This document shows, piece after piece, positions 44,637-57,304 of a DNA stretch of 64,000 bases (position 1 is the first letter of the stretch; the number at the start of each line of letters is the position of its first letter). The notes under the pieces were generated by a model, which saw nothing but the letters and a program-made list of their open reading frames with translations, had not been told where the DNA came from and did not search any database. Position numbers and translations under genes: made by a program. The stretch is from Cannabis sativa (Eukaryota; Streptophyta; Magnoliopsida; Rosales; Cannabaceae), in contig NC_083608.1 in the NCBI RefSeq assembly GCF_029168945.1, forward strand, positions 13,906,136-13,970,135. Reading direction: 5' to 3'.

Positions 44637-47600
44637 TTAAACGGCAGGAGTCCCGGGCTCTTTGTGCGGGTCAACTAAGTCTGAAGGGTCTGGAGGATCA
44701 TCATTCTGGGCGGAAGGAGCCTCAACACTCTGATCGGTAGGAGAGGTAGAAGTGGTCGCCTCGGGATTCCCGTAGGCCCCTTGAGCAGCGCAGTAGTCGA
44801 GAAACACGTCTTTAGAAGGGCCAAGATAATCAAAGTTTGCCTTGGGATTGGCCTTTCAAAAGTCATAAAAAATCTCGAGACCAGCTGTCTCTATGGCATT
44901 TACCTTCTCCCCGAGCCTCACCACCTCCAACTTCAGGTTCCTAACCTCAGCCTTGAGTTCCTCCTCCTTAGCCCTCTTCTCATCCTCCAACCTGTGGAGA
45001 AGATTCCGGAGACCCTCTCTTTTGTCTTGAAGACTGGTAACGTCCTGAGACAAAGAAGTAATATCAGCCTCGAGCTGCTCGGTTGACGGCATCACCTATA
45101 GTTCCCTGGTCAGCTCGGCAACTTTGGTCTCAGCCATTAGAAGTTTCTTATTGACCTCTCTCAGCTCTATCCGCAGAGCCCCAAGTTGAACCCGCACATC
45201 CTTGGAATCCTTTTTGGCCAAGTCCACTTTTGTTCGGATTGTGTTGGAAATAGCAAGGTTCTTAGCAGCAGTCGACTTAGCTCAGGAATAGGCGTAGGCC
45301 ATCTTCAAACCAGTCAGTGCGAAAAAAGGTATTAAAACCCACTAGTTAAAGAGAAATGAAAGGGAAATGCTATAAAGGGCTTACATGCAAAAGTTCCTTC
45401 AGAACTCCTCCTAAGACCAACTCCAAGGACAAGTCATTGTCCACCCCAATCAGTTGCCCGTTCACCTCTAGAACCGACCGGCTCACATAATGGTTGAGCA
45501 TGTCTCTGCCTCTCTTAGTATCCGTGCATAATACCAAAGGTGGGGCAGGAGCCTTAACTTATTCAGACCCGCTTCAGACCAGCTCGGATCCACCTTTCAT
45601 CTGCTCAGGTCCGTCCAAACTCCGTCCTCAGGAACCTTTGGACTTAGTAACTTTCGAGGCAGGAGGGTCCACGGTAGGTTGTTCCTCAGAGAGATCAATA
45701 CCTCTTCAACCGGTGCCTTCTCTTTGGACGGAGTCTCACCGCCCTTAGACTTCTTGGCTGGAGGAGATAAGCCCGAGCTTCCCCCAACTCTCTGTTTTAG
45801 AGCCTCGATCATTTTATGAGACATTTCTGCATGAAAACAACAATACAGTCAGAAGAAGGCATAAAATATATGAAGGCATGAAAATAAAGAAAAATAAATG
45901 CAAGATGAAGTACTCTGCATGATGGCAGGAGCATCTGCCCGAACAAGCACAGATGGGGTGTCATCATTCGAAGAGTCTTCCTACTCTTCAAGGACGGCTT
46001 TCCCCTTTCCCTCTACAGGGGTTGATGGGCGAGCAGGTACACCAGGCTCCCTGATCCAGATAGTATGTTCTATGGGCCTCTGCTCGGCCAGGAGGGTTTT
46101 CTTCTTCTTGATCGGCCTCTCCTGCTCAGAATATTCTTGAGCCTTCTTCTCCTACTCAGAATATTCCTGAGCATACTGCTTGGCTCCAGCATCACCCTTC
46201 AACTTAGCCTCACGCTTAAGTTGAATGAGCTCCTTCTCTTGCTCAACTCCCTCAGCTCGGCCAGCCCTGGACTTCTTCTTCCTCCTCTTCACAGGCTGGG
46301 GTATAAAGTCTGCCAGATAAAGCTTGTACTTCACAAAGTTGTCCTCCGAGATCAACAGAGTGATATTCCGAGCAGCATTCGGCAGTTGAAGAATCTTTTG
46401 AGCCCTGTCCCTAAGTGCCAATGTAAGGGGTGGACAGCAGTATACTGAGATCTGTTGAAAGCGAGTATAGGTGGTATCCATGCTTTCCACGAAGTAGTAC
46501 TCGTCAACAAAACCCCTTATCTTGCTAACATCCTGTCCACGGTGCCCGTCAGCCACTTGAAGTCTAGCTGAGAGAAGTAGAAGTACCCCGACCTACTTTG
46601 CTTAGGGGTAGACTTCAAGTGAAAAAACTAGTTGACCACGTGTGGGGACGACACACCCCATCCTTGAATGGCGTAGAGGAAGAATAGGGTAGACAAGTAC
46701 TTAATGCCCTTGGGAGTGAATTGGGTCTGACAAAAGTGAAAATAATCTGCAACCCTCTTGAAGTACGAATGCAAAGGCACCATCACTACTCGCTTAGTGT
46801 GAGCACTCAACCAAGCACAAAACCCTTTCTTTGGATTGGTTGCCCGGTGATTCAAAGAGGGGACGTAACACTCAAGTCTGCCCAGGTACCCAGCCTTATC
46901 CAAAGCCTTCATACGTGCCTCACTTATCTTGGACGGAGGGCACACCCATCTGGCCCCTAGAGCACTTTGCCTCCTGTGGGGAACTGCCTTGGTGACATAG
47001 TCTTCCCCCTCGACCAAGACGTCACACTCCACGGATACTGGCTCCCCGGCCTCATTATACCCTCCAAAATTTGGAGGTTCGGCCACTCCTTCCTCCTCAG
47101 CTTTGGAAGGGCTATCAGAATGGACGTCGTCCTGTTCCTCTATCTCCTAGACCTTAATGTCCCCCTCGTGATCCTCCTCCTCCACGGCGGGCAGATCCTA
47201 CTCGGCACTTGGCAACGTGGCAAGCTTGGCCACGTGAGGGTCAGACGCATTAACTTTCTGCATATTCTGCTTTGTGGGAGCCATCATCCTTCTCTTAGAC
47301 GGATACTGATGTTTGTGTCGTGCAACAGTAACGATAGGGACAGCTATTGGGATGCCAAAGTTACCAGAACTTGGACGGCCAACAAGAAGGGTATCAGCAA
47401 CACCTGGTCGGACAATATACATCCAGTTGGACGGAAGATAACGCCTCTAACCCTTCTTCAATTCCCAAATGAAGCAATCGTACCCTTCTCCTACGATCTA
47501 CTCGGAGTAAGAGTGGTGTTGCACTTTGGGTTCTGGAGTAGGAGAACTATCACTACTCACTTCCTGATCTTCAAAGCTCGAGTTAGAAACTCTGTCACTC

Positions 47601-47704
47601 GAAGAGGACGGACTGGCATGAAGACGAGGTTGATCCTCGTACAGAAGTTGAAGCAAATCCTAGTCAATACGGTGTTCGCCTCCCCAAAACTCACCAGGGT
47701 TCAT
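44637..47704 (-). pseudogene. T3 antisense ORF (Tat-type aORF, spliced, decayed)
   Basis: The frame starts MNPGEFWGGEHRID at 47704, directly after TTGTCTTTTGTAA. It continues through MYIVRPGVADTLLVG (47422) and WVCPPSKISEARMKALDKAG. The most conserved block is VPLHSYFKRVADYFHFCQTQ, FYFSQLDFKWL, LRDRAQKILQLP. Then comes a Lys/Glu-rich segment, a coiled coil (LEADITSLSQDVTSLQDK... at about 45070) and an acidic Pro/Thr tail ending at 44637. Two candidate introns are 45913-45827 (GTACTT...TTTTCATGCAG) and 45384 to about 45303 (GTAAGC...TTGAAG). Stops (for example at about 47660) break it. The family occurs only in antisense in Tat-type elements, and its role is unknown. Confidence 0.7.
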
Positions 47705-48242
47705 TTACAAAAGACAACACACGAGATGAGTGTTTGGCCGGGATATCGAATAATAAACAGGCAAAAACACCAACCAGGACCACCCAACAGATTAAGAAGA
47801 TGGAAAATGCACAAAAAATTAAGTCATAACTCAGGAGTTTTAAATTTTTGGGTTAAGGGTTAAATTTCACGAAGCTTCAAATGAGCAAGGTGAGAATCGA
47901 GCATTTCGAGGTTAAAGTCAAAATGTCGTAAACCATGAAGTTGTACGAACTATTGCAGAGACAACTACAAAGTTTTGATCCTAGATTTTCTATGTATCTT
48001 CTACAACAAGTCAAGGACAAATGTATTTTCTACAATGGAAAACCAGAAATTAAAAATGCAAAGTTAAAAGAGGAGAAGATTGAAAACTTACTCACTGTTT
48101 GAAACCTAAATGTAGTCTAGATGAAGCTGCTCGGATGCCTCCGATAGAAATCTTATGACAGACTCGAAGAAAATTCCTTTTTTGTTCTGGATTTGCTTCG
48201 TGGAGAATATGGTAAAAATGATTTCTAAAGAAGTTCCTGCCT

Positions 48243-48250
48243 TATTTATA
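48243..48250 (-). promoter_or_regulatory. TATA box of T3 antisense unit
   Basis: The minus strand reads CCTATAAATAAGG, about 310 bp from the start of the 3' LTR and reading away from it. A candidate leader-intron donor (CAGTGA|GTAAGTTTT) follows at 48091, and the antisense start codon is at 47704. The order matches T1. Confidence 0.5.
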
Positions 48251-48562
48251 GGCAATCTGGTGAAAACGGGTAATCATTTCAAAAATCCCTTAGACGTTTT
48301 GATTTCCCCTAAAAAATAAATATTGGGAAATAAAAAGCAATCAAGTGCCTCAAATAACCGTCAAAGCATGCAAAGGAAATCGTGTTTCAAGGCAATAATT
48401 AAGTGAGAGCATTAATTAGCCGAAAATCGAAGAGACGCCTGCTCAGACTCACATCGAATAACGAACAGACGCACCCAACACGTGTCACCCATTCAAATGT
48501 AAAGGTAGCTCGGATGAAGTCTCCACGCAACTCCAGAAGTCCCGTGCAAACTTGGGGGCAAA

Positions 48563-49194
48563 TGTTATCCCAATTTTTACACTCTGACGTGGCATTGCAT
48601 ATTGGTGACACGTGGAAGTGATTCCCCAAATCTTCCCGAAGGAGATGTTCCAGGCAGATTACCACATATACCTACACGGACAAAGTCTTCCCAGCTGAGC
48701 AGTGGACAATTTGAACAACATATCAACACTTAGCAACTTCAGCATTTGCATCGTGAAGCACAAAAGCAATCCCTATAAATCTGGGATCGTATCACAGAGA
48801 TATGGCAAGCTGTCCAAATCCCTCAATCAGTGTATTCTATATATGTAATGTGTAATCTTACCAACTATAGACATTGTAAACAAAAGGGAAACCTTCTCTC
48901 AAGCACATAGCCCTATAAATAGTGATATATTCTCACTGGTCAAAGGGTCGACAAAAATTATCTAAGAGAGCATACTCAAAGATGTCATTGTAAGAGCTTT
49001 AAGAGAAGAATCTTTATATTCTTTTTTCTTAAGTCAATATAAATTAAGGAGAGTAGGCTATTATCGAACTGCTCGGGGCCGAACCTCTTTAAAAACTCTG
49101 TGTTCTTTATTTATCTTTTCATATTATATCTAAATTATATCATTTATCGCTTACAATTAAGACTCATTGTCGTTCGCTAAAAGCAAGGTCAACA
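48563..49194 (+). repeat. T3 3' LTR with upstream polypurine tract
   Basis: Starts TGTTATCCCAATTTTTACAC directly after the tract CTTGGGGGCAAA (48551-48562) and ends AGCAAGGTCAACA. It is 632 bp and collinear with the 5' LTR. Confidence 0.9.
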
Positions 49195-49345
49195 AGTATG
49201 TTTACCCACTATTATGGCCCCCTAATTCTCACACGAGACCCAAAAGAGATGAATTTAACTTTTAATTAAATTATTGTTATTAATTTAATAGGTACAATAT
49301 TAATTGGGCCTAAATAAAACTATCATGGTGATTATTTTATTTTTG
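49195..49345 (-). repeat. Copia leader fragment, right half
   Basis: Continues the leader interrupted by T3. AGTATGTTTACCCACTATTA and GGCCCCCTAATTCTCACAC match copia element A at 524-575, and AATTGGGCCTAAATAAAA matches at about 640. Similarity fades near 49345. Confidence 0.7.
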
Positions 49346-51709
49346 AGGAAATTACCTTCATTGTTATTAATTGAATGGTCACCTACTACTCTTCAGTCTT
49401 GTTTCCATGTTCCTCGTTTTGGTTCTCTTCTCTGTTGACGTCCGGTGCTGTGTGATTTCTTTACCTTAGAGTGTTTTCTCTACTGTCTTTTTGTGTCCAT
49501 CTCTTCTCTGTTTTCCAATGCCCCTTGTCTCTCTTTCTCTTTTTCTTTCTTTCTTTCTTCTTTTTTTTTGTTTCTCCTGTGTCGTGCCGTGTCGTATCCC
49601 TTTTTGCTTTTCCTTTTCTTTTGTTGGTCTATTGTGGGTCTTGTGTTGATCTCTATGTTGATGCGTGGTGTTTTGTGGGTGTGGTGAGTTTGTGGTGTGT
49701 GTTGTATCTTGGCCTTGTGAGGTGTGGGTGTTTTGTGCTTTATTCCTTTTCCTTGTTGTCCCCTCCCTTTTTGTTGGAGACTTTATCTTTTTTTGTTTGT
49801 TTTAATGGAGTTGGTTAATGCTACCACCCCCTGTTAAGGGTAAATGCTTTTCTTGCAATGAAGCCTCTGTCACTTTAACTCCTTGTGCATCCTCTCTCAA
49901 ATCATTATCTACCTTTTGTCTCTATGGAAAAGTTGTGGCCCCAATGCTTGTGGATGAAGCCACAGTCATTGACTTTGTGGCTAAAACTTGGCATAAACCT
50001 GTGTTTGTTGTGACCTTATCTGAGGAGTCCAATAACTCTAACTGCTTTGAATTTAGATTTGACCTTACTAAGGATAGAAACTTGGCATTGGAGAATGGTC
50101 CCTGGTGCACAAGAGGTTATACTCATGTTCTTAAGGCTTGGTCTCCGAGAGATGAAGAGAAAATATACTTTGCTAGTTTGAAACTGTAGTTTCAGGTTCA
50201 CAACCTCCCACATGAATATTTCTCCATGGAAAATGGAAATTTCTTGGGAGGCCTAGCTGGTAAGGTATTGATTGTGGATTTAAAGGAAGACAAACCTACC
50301 TCCTGGAGCAAGCATCTTAAAATATTGGTGGAGATTGATATTGCTAAACCTCTGTTCTTGGGTTGTTGTTTTAACTTGGTGTCCGGTGTCAAGAAATGAC
50401 TTCAGTTCAAGTTTGAGAAATTAGGTATCTTCTGCTATAATTATGGTTGTTTGGGCCACCAATGCAGAGGTTGTAACCTCTCTTCTCCAGTCACGGTTCA
50501 GAAAGAAAATGGTGTCCCCTTTACCCTATTTGGATCGTGGCTGTCTACTTCATCATCGTATCTAGATGTGTTCTCGAGTGTGAATTCTTTTTTTCCTAGT
50601 CGTGCTTCTTCCTTATTTCTTGTTCATTATTGAAGTCATGGCTCTGCCCCTCCAGCGGTGACTGGAAATGGTGTTGGTGGTTCGTTAAGAACGGGATCCA
50701 AGGTTTCTCAATCCTCGAGGCATGGCAAGAAAGTGACAGGATGATCTCTTGTTACTGTGGGGAAGTCAAAGCATGTCGTGTGGATTCCCATGCCGCAGTC
50801 TGGTGGTAGCACGTCTCTGGTTGCCATTTATGCTAATGTGGTTCGATTTGAGGATGGAGGTACGGTTAAAGGCCCGATTTTTCCTACTGGTTTGGGGTTG
50901 CATGCTTTTGATCGTTCATTGGACAATGCAATTTGTTCAAAAATTTCAAATCCTTTTAAGGCGATCAAAGACACGGTGCCTTTGTCTATTAAATGTGAAT
51001 GGTGAGAATGGGCATGTGCAAGGCCCTCCCATGGTTGGTTCGAAGGATGAGGATGTTGACTTAAGATCTTTGGTTGGTGTGGGCCTGAGTCTTTGTTCTA
51101 AAGGTTCGTTTTGGCTTCGACGGGCTATTGATAATGCTAACTCTAACGGTACATCTGGGCCAAAAATTTTGAATGTGGAGCATGTTATGGTTAATAATTT
51201 GGGCCAAGGGCCAGCTGGTGTAGTGCTGATTGTTTCACTTATAGGGCCTAAATCTATTTCTGATGGTGCTATAAGGCCGGAGGATTTAATCTGTGTGGAT
51301 AAAAATCTAGATTGTGGTGATGCATATGTGAGCGGGTCTCTTGCTAAGGCCAAATCATGTCAGGGGCAGAGTGATTTAAATGGCTCTAAAGGCACTAATA
51401 TTGAATCTGTTTGTGAACAAGCAATCCATTCGCGTCTTGATGAGAATAGGGCCATATCTAGTTTTTTTCAAGCCCAAGAAACCTTGCTGGAAGAACTTAA
51501 ATAATTTGGGAGCTTGGATCTATATGAGATACGACGGTTAGGGGGTGATATTGGTGTCATGCCTACTTCTAAAACTAATGAAAGAACTACTCGGTTTAAG
51601 AAAAGGAAATTAAATGAGGCATCTACTTCTTTATGCTCAAGACCTCAGAAATTGTTCTGAATGCACCCTGGTGTTGTTTGTGATTTCTCGTGGGACTCCA
51701 TGGAGTAGT
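49346..51709 (+). pseudogene. LINE L3: 5' region and ORF1 (broken)
   Basis: A pyrimidine-rich 5' UTR-like stretch (49346-49806) precedes an ORF1 of the plant LINE gag-like type. A DUF4283-like domain is read at 49818-50187 (FVAKTWHKPVFVVTLSE, NGPWCTRGYTHVLKAWSP) and continues in frame after a TAG (FQVHNLPHEYF, LLGG-type sequence). A TGA then precedes the zinc-knuckle region CYNYGCLGHQCRGC, which has Tyr where the family has Cys. A downstream Ser/Gly/Asp-rich part (50995-51504) is open but out of frame with the start. The ORF is interrupted at 51710 by solo LTR D and resumes at 53586. Confidence 0.75.
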
Positions 51710-53580
51710 TGTTGGATATATTTTACCAGGATCTAGATTTACTAACAAGTATGTTTCATTAACATCCTAATATGAATTCTAAAATAATGAAATAAACACA
51801 TATAAAGTTTAGAAAACCTTACATTGGGTGCAGCGGAATATAATGACTCATTTCGTTCAGATATCTAGCCCTTGATTCCTTTCTGTAGCAGAGCATTATC
51901 AATATCTGAACCTGGATCTCTTTCTCTCCTTCCTTTGATGCTGAATCTCCTTCTTGTTGGTTGATTTTCCACAGTCTTACAAACTATGATTGAGATACCA
52001 CTTGATGTGTGTGGGCACTCACTCATTCACTCAAGGAATTCGAAATTTAGAGAAGAAAAGAAGAGAGAAGTGGTTCGGCCTAGAGAAAAGAATAGGAGGC
52101 TCGGTTTTCTTCTGACAGAATTAAGTGTGAATGAGAGCCATCACTATCTATTTATAGGTAACCACCTAGGTTTAAGTTAGAATTATTTGGCATTAAAATA
52201 ATGAAAAAATAAATGATAAAAGCCTACAATAGTGGCCGGCCTGGGCTTTGGATAATGGGCCTCACTTATGCAATTTTGCTGTTTTATTATTTCTGCATCT
52301 CATTTTCTCAAAAACGCCAATTTTCAAATTCAACCTTTTAAATGCCAATTCTAATTATTTAATAACTAAAAATTAATTATTAAATAATATTATCATTTAA
52401 TATATTTATTAATTAGACATATAAAGTCTCTTAATTAATAAATAAACCTAGAATCTCTTTTCTTTAAAATTTTGCCATTGCTTAGTGAAAATTCATAAAC
52501 TAGACGTAGTCTAACTTTAGAATTATAATTGATTAATCAAAATCAATTAACTGAGTCTTACAAGCAGTATGGTCTCAAGTATGGGGACCATGGGTCTATA
52601 TATCCGAGCTTCCAATAAGCAGATCAAGAATTTATATCTTAAACTCACTGACTTATTAATTCTTCGTTGAATCCACGCATAGAACTTAGAATTACATCTC
52701 AGTATATAGAATGCTCTATATGTTCCACGATATAGATACGTCATTAGTTATCCATTGTTATAATCCTAATTTGATCAATGATCCTCTAATAGATGATCTA
52801 CATTGAATAGGCACTAAGTTACCGTTACACCTTCAATGTATTTTATCCTTAAAACACTTAGCTCCGTATAAATGATATTTCAGCAAAGTGAAATGAGATC
52901 TCCACCATTTATCTCTGTTTAGCCAAGCTCGAAGGATATCATCGTTTCACTTCTAAATTCCTATAGAAGTTATAGATTCCATATTTATGTTAGCTCTCCC
53001 ACTCAATTATACTATCATGTTCCCAAAATGTACGTATCACCCTGACCCAAAAGTAGGCTTAACTAACAAATCAAAGAACATGTATAATACTCTTGAGATC
53101 AAACCTAAACATATCAGGATTAAGATCATTTGATCTAGGATCAACAGGTGATATTGAATTGAATAGATATTACGATAAATTTTAATATATCTAATCAAAG
53201 TTCAATATCGGTCCTTTCCGATGTATACTCCATACATCCGATGCTGGTAAACTTTACCAATGCCCTGGAAAGGACATAACACTTATCCAATGTGTAAGAA
53301 TACCTATCGTTGATTATCATGTCAGTCTAAATCCAGTGAACTGACAAATGAGGGAATAAACTTTCGAACATATAATTAAGGTTATATTCCACTGTGTTGA
53401 CAACACTATAATCATTAACAAATTGATATGTTCTAGACTTAAATAGAATTCATACATTATGTAAATAATCATGAAATAAATCATGTGAACCATGCAACAT
53501 TAAATATTATTTCTAATCTATATTAATAAGTAAATCTGATTATATTGAAATGAGTTTTATTTAGGGCACAAAATCCAACA
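51710..53580 (-). repeat. Copia solo LTR D in LINE L3
   Basis: Starts TGTTGGATATATTTTACC and ends GGGCACAAAATCCAACA (1871 bp). The flanks GTAGT (51705-51709) and GTAGC (53581-53585) differ at one base. No internal region is attached. It preserves the uninterrupted site used by LTR C (near 53268). Confidence 0.88.
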
Positions 53581-56500
53581 GTAGCATCACGAGTCTAAGG
53601 TTGCCATTGAAGAACCCTCTGATGATATCTCAATTTCACTGAGTCGCATTGATGGTGTTATGAAGAGCCTGATGGTTGGCTCTTTTTTGATTGAAGATTC
53701 TGGCTCTAGTGTGTTTGTTCACTCTTGTACACCTGTGGAGGAGAATGCCATATCTCCTCCATAGGAGCCATGAGAGGCATTGCTTGGAACTGTAGAGGGT
53801 TAAGGTAGACCTCTACAATTTTGGAATTGAAGTCCCTAATCAGATCGCGCTCTCCTGATTTTGTCTTCCTGACCGAACTAAAAGTTGATGCAACTCCTCT
53901 GGTACATACACTTAAATCCCTCCACTTTTATTTTAATATTTATGTACCGCCTATTAGTGCTATTGGAGGCATTATTTTGACCTAGAAGGATGGCTTTAGT
54001 TTAGAGGTATTTCTACTTCTCGTAATCATATTTCTGGCCTTGTTTACTTGGACCCCCCTTCCCATCCTTGGCTTCTCTCTTGTGTGTATGGCCCTCCTTA
54101 TTTCCATGCTAAGAAAAAATTTTGGACCAAATTTATGAAAACTAGGGATAAGTTTGGTGGACATTGGTTGATTCTGGGAGATACAAATTTTGTTCTTAGT
54201 GATTCGGAGCGTGAAGGGTCCACCGAAAGGTACCAATTTATCCCATTCATTTCTAATCTGGTTGATTCTCGAGGCCTTATTAATTTTCCTATTCAGGGTG
54301 ACAAGATGACGTGGGATAACCACCGTTCTGGGATGAACCATGTTAAATCTGCTCTTAACAAAGGTCTAGTTAATGGAGCCTGACTCAATTTATTTCCAAG
54401 AGATGTTCTTTGTTTTCCAAGACAAGTAACTCTGATCATAGACCACTGTGTCTTCTTACGGGTGGTTTGGATGCTAGATTTAAAAGATGTTTTAAGTTTG
54501 AAGAAGGTTGGACGAGGGATGAAAGAAGTAAGTTGGTGGTTGATCATGCCTGGAACTTAGTCAATCACTCTTGGGCTCCTACCCGCGTTTACAAGAAATT
54601 AGGAGCGACTCAGGTTGCTCTTCTTCATTGGAATAGAACTCAATTCGGTAAACTTACATGATCATAAAAGAGCTTGAGAAAAAGCTTAATTTTTTGCAGA
54701 GTTTACAATCTAGCTCCCGTGATTGGAATACTGAATGTCTTATCCATCGCTCTCTGAATGAATCTTGAGAAAGGAAAGATTTATACTAGAAACAAAGGGT
54801 TGGGATTTTGTGGCTTAAAGAAGGGGATAAATGTTCTAAGTTCTTTTTTCTCTCGGCTACTATTAAAAGAAGGAGAAATTCCATTGAGAGCATATTGAAT
54901 AAAGATGATGTTTAGATCTCTAATCGAGAGTTAATTGGTCAAGAGTTCGTTAATTTCTTTAAAGGAATTTTTACTGGGTCCAATGATGGTCAGGCTCTTA
55001 ATTGCAGACAGTTTTTTCATGAAAGAATCTCGTTAGATGACCAGGAGGAGTTACTCAAGTGCCCTACTCATGATGAAATTAGAAGAACTCTTTTTGCCAT
55101 GGGTAACCATAAGGCTCCTGGTCCTCATGGTATGTCGGTTCTCTTTTTTAAGCAGTATTGGAAATCTGTGGGAGATGACTTTTATGATGCAGTTTCTGAC
55201 TTTTTTGTGACTGGTAATATGCATAAGGGCATCAATGCTATGAATATATTTCTCATCCCTAATTTCTAGAACCTAAAAAGAACCAATCATTTTAGGCCCA
55301 TTTCTCTTTGCAATATGATGTATAAGGTTATTTCCAAAATCATTGCAAATAGAATCAAACCTATTTTACCTTCTCTCATTTGCCTAACCAAAGTTGCTTT
55401 TGTGCTTGGGAGGAATATCCAAGATAACAATGTGATTGTGCAAGAGATTATCCACTCATTCAACAGGAAGAAAGGTAAAGAGGGTTTCTTTTCCATAAAA
55501 ATTGACCTGGTTAAAGCTTATGATCGACTGAGCTGGAGATTAATTGACCATGTGCTTTCTTGTTATGGGATCCCTTAGAAGTTTTGCAAGTGGCTCTCCC
55601 AGTGTATCTCCACCACCACTCTCAATATCTGTCTTAATGGAGGTAAGGTTGGTTTGACTAAGCCCTCTTGCGGCTTATATCAGGGTGACCCTCTCTCCCT
55701 CTATCTCTTTATTTGGGTTGCCGAGGTTTTATCAAGGCTTCTAAAGGATGCTCTTTGCAAGGGCATTATTCAGGGTATAAGACTTAGTAGGGGCGGTCCG
55801 GTTCTCTCATATCTTTTTTGCGAATGACCTAATTCTAGTTGGTAGAGCCAATATGAATGAAGCGAAAGGTGTTTGGCACTATCTTGAGAGATTCTTCGCT
55901 TGGTCTGGCCAACAAGTTAATAAGCTCAAAACCACAATTTTCTTTAGCAAAAATACTCCTCCTAGTATGAAAAGAGGGATCAGGGAAGCTTTGAGAATTG
56001 GATCTCCTATAGGTTTTATCAAGTACTTGGGCCTCCCATTGTTTAGATCAAGACAGAAGGATGTTGATTACAACTTCATCCTGGATAATCTCACTTCTAA
56101 GTTACAAGGCTGGAAGGCAAAAACCTTGTCGCAGGCGGGGCGTGATACCCTCATCAAATATGTGGGCCTGTCTCTGCCTATGTATGCTATGCAAACTAGC
56201 AAACTATCAAATTGCCTTGTTAGTAAAATTGATGGCTTGGTGTGTGATTTTTGGTGGGGTTTTGAAAGAGGGAACCATGGGCTTCACTTAAGAGCTTGGG
56301 ATAAGTTGTGTCTTCCTAAATCTCTTGGGGGTCTTGGTTTCCGGAAGACTAGAGAAATGAACTAGGATTTTTTGGCAAAATGGGGGTGGAACATGCTGAT
56401 TGGGTGCAAGTCTCTGTGTTGCCCAATTTTGGAAGCTAAATATCTTAAAGGGATGGATTTTCTTAATTGTAGATATAAGAATTTGGATTCTTGGTTTTAG

Positions 56501-57022
56501 AAAAATGTTGTAAAAGCCAATTCTATCCTAAGGAAAGGAGCTTATAAATTGGTGGCTGATGGTAGAGATACGAGTATTTGGGGGGGGGGGGGACCCTTGG
56601 ATCCCTCAAAGCAACGGTTTCTTCCCAAAACCTATTGGTGCTCCTGATACTATTTTTAACAAGGTTGTTGATCTTTCGTTAACTAATGGTGATTGGGATA
56701 TCCGCAAACTAAACTGCCTTTTTAATCATGACACGGATGCTGCAATGGTGGGTTCGGACTCTAGAAAGTAATGGCAGATTCTTATGTAAGTCTGCTTACC
56801 TTACCCAAGCCAAGGAGAAGGCTCCTCACTGTGAGGTCGCTCTTTCACTCTGGAATAAGCTTTGGAATAGTAAAATCTTGGAGCGTCATAAGGTTCTCTG
56901 GTGGTGTATCTTGTCCAGAGCTCTCCCTATTAGATCAGTGATTAGTAGAAGGTTTCATATTGAGTATATGAGTTACCCTCTTTGCGGGTTGGGGGAGGAA
57001 TCTTTTGAACACTTGTTTCTTT
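53581..57022 (+). pseudogene. LINE L3: end of ORF1 and ORF2 (endonuclease-RT, broken)
   Basis: The tail of ORF1 runs to 53764. ORF2 starts MRGIAWNCRGLR at 53770 with an AP-type endonuclease: PDFVFLTELKVD, WLILGDTNFV and NSDHRPLCLL in shifted frames. The RT has FRPISLCNMMYKVISKIIAN (about 55290), motif A IDLVKAYDRLSW, motif B LYQGDPLS and motif C FAND (55817-55828), where the family has FADD. It then gives QAGRDTLIKYVGLS, VCDFWWG and SLGGLGFRK. The zinc-ribbon region begins CGLGEESFEHLFL and is cut at about 57022 by copia leader E, so the 3' end and tail are missing. At least six stops or shifts are present. Confidence 0.85.
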
Positions 57023-57171
57023 ACAATTTAATAACATAAAATAACAGGGTTCAATATAAATTCATACACAATTCAGAAATTGTCAAACATATAGCAAATA
57101 ACAAAAAAAAGTGAAAATACAAAACAGGCACATCTTAAATAATTTCTAAGGTTTCCAACAAACTGATACAG

Positions 57172-57304
57172 TGTCCCGGTAGGCGAGAGTCAAAGTATCA
57201 TTTATTGAATAGAGTTGTCAGCTCATCTAAAATGCAAACCATTCTAGCAACCTTTAATTCGATCAAAATAAGAATCCAACGTTGTCCCGGTAGGCGAGAG
57301 TCAA
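57172..57304. repeat. Repeated CCCGGTAGGCGAGAGTC motif in leader E
   Basis: TGTCCCGGTAGGCGAGAGTC occurs at 57172 and again at 57283, 111 bp apart. A looser relative (GGGGAGAGTTTAATAG) follows at about 57376. These GC-rich words stand out in AT-rich surroundings. Confidence 0.6.

Larger units (their letters stand above)
37192..49194 (+). mobile_element. Tat-type Ty3/gypsy LTR retrotransposon T3
   Basis: A 12,003-bp element with LTRs of 631 and 632 bp and perfect 5-bp target duplications AGTAT (37187-37191, 49195-49199). Order: gag, protease, RT, RNase H, a second RNase H-like domain, integrase, a long antisense ORF, polypurine tract, 3' LTR. The extra RNase H and the antisense ORF place it in the Tat lineage. 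I count about 45 differences between the LTRs by eye (about 7 percent). All coding parts carry stops or shifts. Confidence 0.92.

Noticed and set aside
46967..47863. 298-codon plus-strand ORF in T3
   Set aside because: It lies opposite the antisense ORF. The minus strand there has the protein-level match to T2, and the plus translation has no family resemblance.
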